DNA from: Candidatus Poribacteria bacterium
Lineage (GTDB): Bacteria; Poribacteria; WGA-4E; WGA-3G
NCBI GenBank assembly: GCA_958295945.1
Contig: OY282386.1
Span: 1,367,371-1,431,370, forward strand
Length of the DNA: 64,000 bases
Direction: 5' to 3'
Below are positions 17,695-25,700 of this stretch, piece after piece (positions within the stretch are counted from its first letter, which is position 1; every line of letters starts with the position of its first letter). The notes under the pieces are model-generated. The model did no database searches. It saw only the letters and a program-made list of their open reading frames with translations, and was not told where the DNA came from. Position numbers and translations under genes: made by a program.

Positions 17695-18504
17695 ATGCAA
17701 ATCAAATCAGCATTAAACTCAGAAAAACTTGACCTTGCTGAACATGATCTACGAGAGATTGGGTTCCATATCATAGAAAATGTGATTTCCCCAGAAGAAG
17801 CAGACGAAGCACGCGAAGCAATCTGGAAAATGGTTGATGATGATATGGCTAACGGTTATGACCACAGTTATGGCAACGGAAAGATACGACGCGTCTGGGC
17901 AATTGTGGGAAAATCACCTATCTTCAGAAAACTCATTCAACACCCAACTGTAGTAGCAGTGTGGAAACGTATGCTTGGTGAGGATATGATCGCATCCACG
18001 TTCACGGCAAATATTGTTGGACCTGACGCGCCTGCTGGTGGGTGGCATATTGACTACCCGTATTGGGCAATGCAATCACCGTTTCCTTCAGGTTCACTTA
18101 CTGGACAAACGGTTTGGATGTTAGACGAATTTACTGCAGACAACGGACCAACTGCATGTATCGCTGAATCACACAAAACACTCCGAAGACCAGAATTAGG
18201 GGAAGCAGAAGGACAAGAAATGAGTGTTGCAATCGCACCGAAGGGTTCAATCCTATTCACAAACGGGGCAATTTGGCATCAATGCCTGCCAAATACTACA
18301 GACACACCGCGTGTCGGATTACTCGGCATGTATAACCGATCTGTCATCTATCCGCAAGAGGATATGCCACGCCAGATAGCAGATGAGGTCTTAGCAAACG
18401 AAAGTGATACATTAAAGCAACTATTAGGAAGAAACATCCCCTTTCGTCATCCTGACGAAGGACAGAATTGGTATCGCACAGAATCAGGTTTCCGACAAGC
18501 ATAA
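17695..18504 (+). CDS. Phytanoyl-CoA dioxygenase (PhyH) family protein
   Basis: The 269-residue protein matches Fe(II)/2-oxoglutarate-dependent PhyH-type hydroxylases. It has the metal-binding H-x-D in GGWHIDYPYW, the distal His in GAIWHQC, and the 2-oxoglutarate-binding Arg in TPRVGLLGMYNRS. The family hydroxylates acyl-CoAs and many small molecules, and is strongly expanded in poribacterial genomes. A perfect GGAGGTGA ribosome site precedes the ATG. It shares an operon with the upstream SDR and probably with the acyl-CoA ligase. Confidence 0.88.
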   Translation: MQIKSALNSEKLDLAEHDLREIGFHIIENVISPEEADEAREAIWKMVDDDMANGYDHSYGNGKIRRVWAIVGKSPIFRKLIQHPTVVAVWKRMLGEDMIASTFTANIVGPDAPAGGWHIDYPYWAMQSPFPSGSLTGQTVWMLDEFTADNGPTACIAESHKTLRRPELGEAEGQEMSVAIAPKGSILFTNGAIWHQCLPNTTDTPRVGLLGMYNRSVIYPQEDMPRQIADEVLANESDTLKQLLGRNIPFRHPDEGQNWYRTESGFRQA

Positions 18505-18585
18505 TAGCAACATCTACAAGATGCTCAACTTGACTCGCATCAAAATGGCATGAAAAACTTTCTCAAAACAGAAGGGAAGACAAAT

Positions 18586-20361
18586 ATGACTCTGATATCT
18601 ATGTTTGAACAATCAGTTGAACAACACGGGAACAAACCCGCATTAGCACACAAACCCAAAGGTGGAACCTATCAAGATATATCCTACACCCAATTCGGGG
18701 AATCGGTTGACACATTCAGTAAAGGATTAGCTATATTAGGGGTGCAAAAAGGTGATAGAGTTGCCATTTTATCAGAAAACCGACCGGAATGGGCAATATC
18801 AGATTTCGGTATTCTCAAAGTTGGGGCAATAAATGTTCCGATGTTTTCAACGTTAACAGCAGCACAAGTAGGTTATATCCTCAATGATTCAGAATCTAAA
18901 ATTATCTGTGTCTCTACAGAGAAGCAATTGGAGAAAGTCGCCACTATCCATGAAGAGGTGCCTTCACTGGAACAGATAATCATTTATGATCAACTTGAAG
19001 GTGAAGCTCCAGAGGGTGTCTACGAATTTGCTGACGTGTGTAGTCAAGGAATGGAGACAGATGTAACATTAGATGATGTAACTGAGGAAAATGAAATCGC
19101 AACAATAATTTATACATCTGGTACGACCGGTAATCCGAAAGGTGTAATGCTCACACACGCCAATTTCCTTTCAAACTATACTGCCGCGAAATCTCTGGTG
19201 GATGTCAGTGACACTGATGTCTTATTGTCTTTCCTTCCTTTATCCCACGTCTTTGAAAGACTTGGAGGACACTATGTCCCGATTTTTTCTGGTGCGAAAA
19301 TCGCCTACGCTGAAAGCACATTCACTGTCGCACAGAATATGCAGGAGGTCTCACCAACAGTAATGCTCAGTGTCCCACGCCTCTATGAAACCATGCACGA
19401 CAGGGTTTTACGGGCAGTTGAGGCAGGATCATCCTTGAAACAAAAGATTTTCCACTGGGGTGTTTCAGTCGGTTCAAAGGTAAGTTCTGAAATTCAACAA
19501 GGCAATAAACCTTCAGCGATATTAAATTTCAAGCAAAGCATCGCAGATAAACTTGTTTTCGCAAAACTAAAGACAGCAACTGGCGGACAACTACGATTTT
19601 TCATTTCTGGTGGAGCAGCGTTACCACAGTCAATTGCCGAGTTTTTCCATGCCGCAGGAATATTAATTTTAGAAGGCTATGGTTTGACAGAGACCTCACC
19701 TGTTATCAGTTTGAACTATCCAGAAAAATGGAAATTTGGTACTGTCGGTGCACCCGTTCCAGGTATTGAAATTCAAATCGCAGAAGATGGAGAAATATTA
19801 ACCCGTGGCCCGCATGTCATGAAAGGGTATTTCAACAACGAAACCGCTACAGCAGAAGTAATCGATGCGGATGGATGGTTTCACACAGGAGACATCGGCA
19901 TCATCGATGAAGATGGATTCATCAAAATCACAGATCGTAAAAAGAACATCATCGTACTATCAAACGGAAAAAATGTAGCACCGCAACCGATTGAAAGCCA
20001 GTTGGTCCAAAGTCCATATATTGATCAGATTATGTTGGTTGGAAATGAACGCAAAAATATTGCCGCGCTGATAGTACCGAATTTTGACGCACTAAAATCT
20101 TGGGCATCGGAAAACGATGTTGATAACTCTGATATGCCTGAACTATTGAAAACACGAGACGTACAGCAACTCATTCAGAAAGAAATTCGTGACCGTTTGA
20201 CAGATTTTGCTGACTTTGAGCAAGTGAGACGGTTCGCACTGCTTGAAAAGGAGTTCTCTCAGGAAGAAGATGAAATGACCCCAACATTAAAGTTGAAACG
20301 GAACGTAATCAAAGAAAAGTATGGAAATGTTATTGAGGGAATGTACCCAGATGAATCTTAA
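18586..20361 (+). CDS. Long-chain acyl-CoA synthetase (AMP-forming)
   Basis: The 591-residue enzyme activates fatty acids to acyl-CoA through an acyl-adenylate. It has the AMP-binding signature (IIYTSGTTGNPKGVML), the YGLTETSP motif, the GWFHTGDIG hinge region and the DRKKNIIVLSNGKNVAP motif. The ATG at 18586 has an AAGGGAAG site upstream; the ATG at 18550 adds 12 residues without one. It follows the PhyH gene by 81 bases on the same strand, so activated acyl chains could be the dioxygenase substrate; that link is inference. Confidence 0.9.
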   Translation: MTLISMFEQSVEQHGNKPALAHKPKGGTYQDISYTQFGESVDTFSKGLAILGVQKGDRVAILSENRPEWAISDFGILKVGAINVPMFSTLTAAQVGYILNDSESKIICVSTEKQLEKVATIHEEVPSLEQIIIYDQLEGEAPEGVYEFADVCSQGMETDVTLDDVTEENEIATIIYTSGTTGNPKGVMLTHANFLSNYTAAKSLVDVSDTDVLLSFLPLSHVFERLGGHYVPIFSGAKIAYAESTFTVAQNMQEVSPTVMLSVPRLYETMHDRVLRAVEAGSSLKQKIFHWGVSVGSKVSSEIQQGNKPSAILNFKQSIADKLVFAKLKTATGGQLRFFISGGAALPQSIAEFFHAAGILILEGYGLTETSPVISLNYPEKWKFGTVGAPVPGIEIQIAEDGEILTRGPHVMKGYFNNETATAEVIDADGWFHTGDIGIIDEDGFIKITDRKKNIIVLSNGKNVAPQPIESQLVQSPYIDQIMLVGNERKNIAALIVPNFDALKSWASENDVDNSDMPELLKTRDVQQLIQKEIRDRLTDFADFEQVRRFALLEKEFSQEEDEMTPTLKLKRNVIKEKYGNVIEGMYPDES

Positions 20362-20469
20362 TCGTCCATCATAAATTATTCAGAATTGGTATAACAACAA
20401 GTAAAAAAGCGGACAACGAACCGAAGTCCATCATCTGCCCGGAAATAGGTTAGTTAGAATAACCATGAG

Positions 20470-20880
20470 TTAATTCTGTGATTTCAATTCACTCCACATT
20501 ATTCGGAGTTTATTTTTAGCAGAAATCAAACCTTTCAACTTAGTTGTTATAAGCGTTGAACGTTCACCTGCGAAGGATACATCCTCAATTTGGTAATAGT
20601 AGACAACACCTGATTTCGCTGAAACATCTACCCATTTGTAGATACTACGCTCCGCTGATGTTCCTTTACCTTGGATCAGTTTCTCATTCACTTGTTTGAA
20701 TTCACCATTTCGGCTATGACTACGGAGGATATTAAATCCTGCGTTATCAAGTTCGGATTCTGTTGTCCAACGTATGACAACTCTACCATCTTCCAGTGAT
20801 GGACGGAAAAAGGACAAGGATACAGGTAATGGTGTACCTGTTGTATGTAGTGGCGTACTAATATCGGTTTTTTCACCATA
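20470..20880 (-). pseudogene. C-terminal fragment of a large exported-type protein, cut by an IS
   Basis: An uninterrupted minus-strand frame enters from the IS630 boundary at 20880 and ends at 20470. It reads as a fibronectin-like beta-sandwich tail: LSFFRPSLEDGRVVIRW, then TESELDNAGFNILR, VYYYQIEDVS, and ending ELKSQN. The frame has no start of its own, and sequence beyond the IS shows no matching N-terminal half, so the gene is truncated. Tails of this type end many surface proteins in poribacterial genomes. Confidence 0.7.
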
Positions 20881-21785
20881 TAGTAGATTTTAGAATTACT
20901 TGAACATATCTATAATTTCGGTAAGTTCTTTCTCTGAGTTATATTTTCTGAGCCGCTTTATATTAGCGAAGTCGTGTTCAATCGGATTATCCTCTGGGGA
21001 ATAAGGTAGTAAAAACAAAAGTTTGGCTCCCGTTGCTTCTATGAGGTGTTGTGTTCGTTCTTTTTTATGAAAGCGCGCATTATCCATTATCACAAGATGT
21101 TCCGGTCTAAGATGCGGACAGAGTTCTTGTTCAAGCCAAGTGTTGAAGCGTTCCGCATCGCAGCTACCCTCAAATAAGGAGTGTGCCATAAACATGCCAT
21201 CTATATTGGCAGCTATTAGGCTCGTTGTGCTGTGTTTTTGACCAGATACTAAACCATGGACAAGTTCACCTCTTGGCGCATAAGCATAAGGTCTAAACGC
21301 TTCGGCTGAAAAACCACATTCATCCACATAAACGGGTGATTTTCCGTTCTGTTTTTCAGTTTCAAGTTGTTTTTGATAAGTTTCGCGTTTTTGGGGACAT
21401 CGTTGTCTATAACCGAGTGTCTTTTTTTCGCGTCCAACCCAGTTTTTGCAATCTATACCAAATACAGAATGGAGACACGTTAAAGTGAGATGCCCGTTCG
21501 TTGAGGGTCTGGTCTGGAAAATCACTCACATGTTTTCGCAGGGCATCAACATCAAGCGTTCGTGGTCCACGAGGACCCGGTTTTTCATAACTGAAAGGGT
21601 CTGAGGCATCAAGCCATTCATAAATGATAGTGCGTGAAACGGAAAAACGCCTGGCGGCTTCGGTTGGACTACCGCCCGCCTCAACAAAATCTAAAACGCG
21701 TTTACGTAAGTCTATTGAATATCTCATAATATGGACATTATATCAAAATGAAAAAGCTGTCAACTTATTTCTATAATTTACTATA
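20879..21785 (-). mobile_element. IS630-family element with two-frame transposase
   Basis: The 907-bp element has TATAGT...ACTATA ends in imperfect inverted repeat (TATAGTAGATTTTAG and TATAGTAAATTATAG) at a TA target. Two overlapping minus-strand frames encode the transposase: 21407-21727 (helix-turn-helix part, RKRVLDFVEAGGSPTEAARRF) and 20896-21525 (catalytic part). The DDE residues lie in YVDECGF, IMDNARFH and EDNPIEHDF. The frames meet at an A-rich run (REKKT/TRKKD codons), which suggests -1 frameshifting to make the fusion. The catalytic part has no internal stop, so it may be active. It interrupts the gene fragment at 20470-20880. Confidence 0.9.
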
Positions 21786-21990
21786 AATCACTATCTGTGA
21801 TTTTTCGTTTATTTATTTGATCTTATTTTCTAAAATACTGGATATGTTAAATTTCATTTATTCCATTCTTATGTCTTTTATTGCGTAGTAACTCAACAAA
21901 AGGAATAAGAATGGACAAACAAGACACAGTGTAACTGCAAAACCTAAAACAAAGAGAATCGAAATATAAAGTCCCGGTTTTACAAAGTGC

Positions 21991-22023
21991 AAAAAAACGC
22001 GCGTGGTTTTTACCACGCGCGTT
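21991..22023 (-). terminator. Intrinsic terminator (minus strand)
   Basis: A perfect 12-bp stem (AACGCGCGTGGT / ACCACGCGCGTT) with a 4-base loop is followed on the minus strand by seven U. It is the first strong terminator downstream of rpoC, about 740 bases after its stop. Confidence 0.75.
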
Positions 22024-22042
22024 ATCTATAGTATATTTTCTG

Positions 22043-22236
22043 ACATGCTCCCCATGCTAAAGCATAGGGGTTCTTTCGTTCTTACATTAGGCGATATGCC
22101 TAAATGACGCTTCCTGCTTCCGTCTCTCGTGCCTCTGAATGAGGTCTTATTTGGACTCCACAGGCGTGACTTTCGGTGTGCCCCACCGTAGTTAGTAGCA
22201 TTGGAGATAGGCCCCAACACAGGTAAGTGTTGGGGT
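22043..22236 (-). mobile_element. Miniature IS200/IS605-type element with TnpB C-terminal remnant
   Basis: Two end hairpins frame this segment: CCCCAACAC/GTGTTGGGG at 22212-22235 (5' end on the minus strand) and CCCCATGC/GCATAGGGG at 22050-22070 (3' end). Between them the minus strand encodes, in frame with a stop at 22100-22102, a typical TnpB C-terminus: TVGHTESHACGVQIRPHSEA, then a short tail to VI. The rest of tnpB and any tnpA are gone. In full elements the guide RNA (reRNA/omega RNA) comes from the 3' end of tnpB plus the right-end hairpin, which is the part kept here. Confidence 0.65.
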
Positions 22237-22328
22237 GAAAAACCTATCCTAAAGTGCTGAATATATTATACCATGTTTATTGAACAAAGTCAAGTGTTTT
22301 CTTGACATAACAAAGGCGGTGTGGACAT

Positions 22329-22349
22329 CCCCGAGCTAAAGCAACGGGG
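22329..22349. repeat. IS605-like end hairpin
   Basis: CCCCGAGCTAAAGCAACGGGG forms a hairpin with CCCCG/CGGGG, inside a wider GGTGT/ACACC pair. Hairpins with a CTAAAG loop are typical of IS200/IS605 ends; no gene is attached. Confidence 0.5.
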
Positions 22350-22764
22350 TTTTGACACCGAAGGAATTGATAAAAAAATACAGACTCTGCAGAAGTGAGA
22401 TTAATACCTCACCAGCCGTGGGAAGAAAGCGATTAGTTTTTAAAATCCACCGTTACTAAACTGTAAAGATTCTTGTTTAACCTAATATGATATCTACTAA
22501 ATATCATAATACCAAACCAACTAACTCATGAATCCCTATACATGGAATTCGGTCCAATGACATACGTCCCTCTCCGCATAATTTCCCGATTATTCATTAA
22601 TTATACTGCAAAAGTAGAGAAATTGCAAAAGAAATTTATAAACAGCAGAGAACTTTAGTTTTCAATCTTTTGCAAGTCCTATCCAGGATGTACATTATAA
22701 TCTGACGGGGCCAAGCTAGAAATGAGACACCCATGAGCCTGTGACAATACAGCAAAGCTATCAA

Positions 22765-25700
22765 TTAATCCTCAACGACTTCAGCTTCCAGTTCCGGCAG
22801 TTCCTCTGGTAGTATTTCTGGTTCAGGTTCGTCATCAATAGCATCATAAGACACATTAAGTTCCTGCCATTCAGAGAATCCAGTTCCAGCAGGGATAAGT
22901 CGACCGAGGATTACGTTCTCCTTCAGACCTGTGAGCATATCAGTTTGTCCTTCAACAGCGGCATCGGTTAGAACTTTAGGTGTCTGTTGGAAACTCGCTG
23001 CGGAGATAAAACTATCCGTACTGAGCGATGCTTTACTGATACTCTGTAAGACAGGTTCTCCTGTAGCTGGAGTGCCATTTTCTTCTTCAACGCGTTTGTT
23101 TTCAGCGTGGAACTTGTGTCTAGTAACTTCATCGTTCGCATAGAACGTTGTGTCGCCCACAGTAAGTATCCGGATCTTCTGGAGCATTTGTCGCACAATA
23201 ACTTCAACGTGTTTATCGTTGATAGTGTTTGGTCCATACACAGTCTGTACCTCATCAACAAGATATGTCCAAAGTGCTTCTTCACCTTCCAGTGAATGTC
23301 CATTAAGAGTAGTCCTACCGATCTTAAGTATATCGTGTGGATTGAGATATCCATCTGTCAACGGTTGACCCGCTTCAACCTGGTCCCCATCATCAACCCG
23401 TCTTTTCTCGTCTGGTATTGAATATAGACGGCTTTTCGTTGCCTCATCTACAATTCGGTATTGAGGTACACCAGCCTTCTGTCCAGTAAGTTGTAGTTGT
23501 CCATCAATCTCAGCAATTTCGGCAGCGTCTTCACGTTTCGGACGACGTGCTTCAAAGAGTTCAGTCACACGAGGAATACCAACAACGATGTCAAGGTTAG
23601 TGGATTTTTCGTGCAATTCTGCCAACGGACTCTGTACGTTAACACTATCACCATCTTTCACAGAAACGGAGTAGCCTGCTGGAATAAGGTGAGATTTATG
23701 TCCACCATCTTTCATCAGTATTTCAATCCGAAATGTTTCGATTAGACCATCAACCACAACACCGGGATATTGTTCAAGGGCAGTGTTATATTCCCAATCT
23801 TTCAACTCTTGACCAATATCAAGCGTACAGTTGGGATGTAGAACTTTAGTAACTCGGTAAATATTCCGTGAAGTAGTTGATAATGCTTTCTTGTAGTCAG
23901 CATCACTGAGGATTTGATCTACTTTGACATCGGTCTCTGGTTCATTGATTTTGATAACCTTATATACTCGTTCCGTATCAAATCCTTTATATAAGCGTTG
24001 ACCGCGTTTGTATTCAGTTTCTTCAATCTGTTGTCCAGCGGAAAATGGACATTCCTCATGGTGTACAGCAAGAATATGATATACCAGCTTGAATTCAGGT
24101 GGTGGTGTATCCGTTTCTCTATGCTGTTTCACGAGTGCTTTGTATTCAGTATCAGTTAGGACCTCTTCAGTATCTTCGCCATCTTGGACACGTATATGAA
24201 GTTTCTCAAAGTCAAAACCTTTGAAGTTACGGCGATAGCGATTGGACTCAGATTGTGTGATGATTTCATCTTCAGGAACCGGAAAGTCTGGGTGATGTGA
24301 TGCAACGACACGATAGAGGCGTTCAACTTCAAATGCCCCTTCATTTTTCTCCACATCCACTTCAAAACCGGGGTACTCTTTCAGTACTGCTTTTTTCTCA
24401 GTTTCAGTAAGCAGTTCTTCTGTGTCCAACGGACATTCGGGATGATGTACAGCTGTAATTCTATATCTGAGTCGTTCTGCTGCAAAACCACTGAACTTAT
24501 CCTGTAGAGTCTCTAAGTTTTCGTGATCGATCAATTCAGCAAGCTTAAGCGGACATTCCGGATGGTTTACTTGTGTTACACGCAACAATTTCGCTGAGGG
24601 ACGTTGGACTTCAAAAGTTTTATTTTCTTCCTGCACCTTCTGTAAGTCAGTGACACTATACTCTTGACCTTCAGATAGATCTATACCTGGACTGACATCT
24701 CTCACAGTATAGACAGGATCATCAAAATCAATATGATGTTGACTTTCTTGTTCAACTGTAAGTAAATCCCCTTCCTTATACGTACAACTCTTGTCCGTAA
24801 TAGACTGAATTTGGTACTTCATGGCTGCTGTAACATCTTTCTGTTGTTGCAGATATTCACTTTCGGTGAGGAGGTCCCCTTTGTTAGTTTGATAAACCCA
24901 TTCACCCGTGAAAGGTCTGATTTTAACTTTCCATGCTTCCATTTCTGTTTCTGTCAACAAAACTCCTGTTTCCAGTGAAATTTCAGGATGTTTCACACTT
25001 TGAACACGGTACAGCGGTTCAGAAATTCGGAATAATGAATACTTATGTAGACACATGTTGTATTCTTTTTCAGTGAGGTACTGTCCCTCTTGCAATGAAA
25101 ATTCATTGTCAGAATTTTCCTCAACAATTTCCGTTTTGTTTACTTTGATTACCTGAAAGACAATAGGTTCTACTTCAAACCCAGGGAAACGTTCAATGTT
25201 TTCCTGATATTGTCTTTCTGTGAGCAGTTCATCGGGTTGCAGCTGACAATCAGGATGTTGTACAGTCTTGACCTTATATTTCGCTTGGTCAAGGTGTTCT
25301 GCGACCTTATCCACTATCCAAAGTCCATCTTTTTCATGGACAGTGCGTCCAGGAATAAAATCTCTAAACCGCACAGTTCCTGAAGATTTTGCAAGAATCT
25401 TACGGGCAAGACCTTCACTAACATCTTCAACCACGCCCCCCGTATGGAACGTACGCATTGTCAACTGTGTACCGGGTTCACCAATAGATTGAGCAGCGAT
25501 GATACCGATTGCTTCCCCTACGTTGACCCGTTGCCCCGAAGTTAAATCAGCACCGTAGCATTTTGCACAAACACCTTTTTCTGTTTCACATGTCAATATA
25601 GACCGGACACGAACACTTGGAACTTCAGCGTCTTCAATCCTCTGTGCTATCTGTGGACTAATGAAAGTATCACTTTCGACCAATATTTCCTCTGTAGTCG

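Larger units (their letters stand above)
22024..22764. other. Region between terminator and rpoC
   Basis: It holds the miniature TnpB-type relic (22043-22236) and an IS605-like hairpin at 22329-22349. The remaining bases 22360-22764 show no gene or clear signal. Confidence 0.55.

Noticed and set aside
23746-25278. Intein in rpoC
   Set aside because: The insertion has no splicing-junction residues (Cys/Ser start and HN end) and no homing endonuclease domain; it is repetitive.
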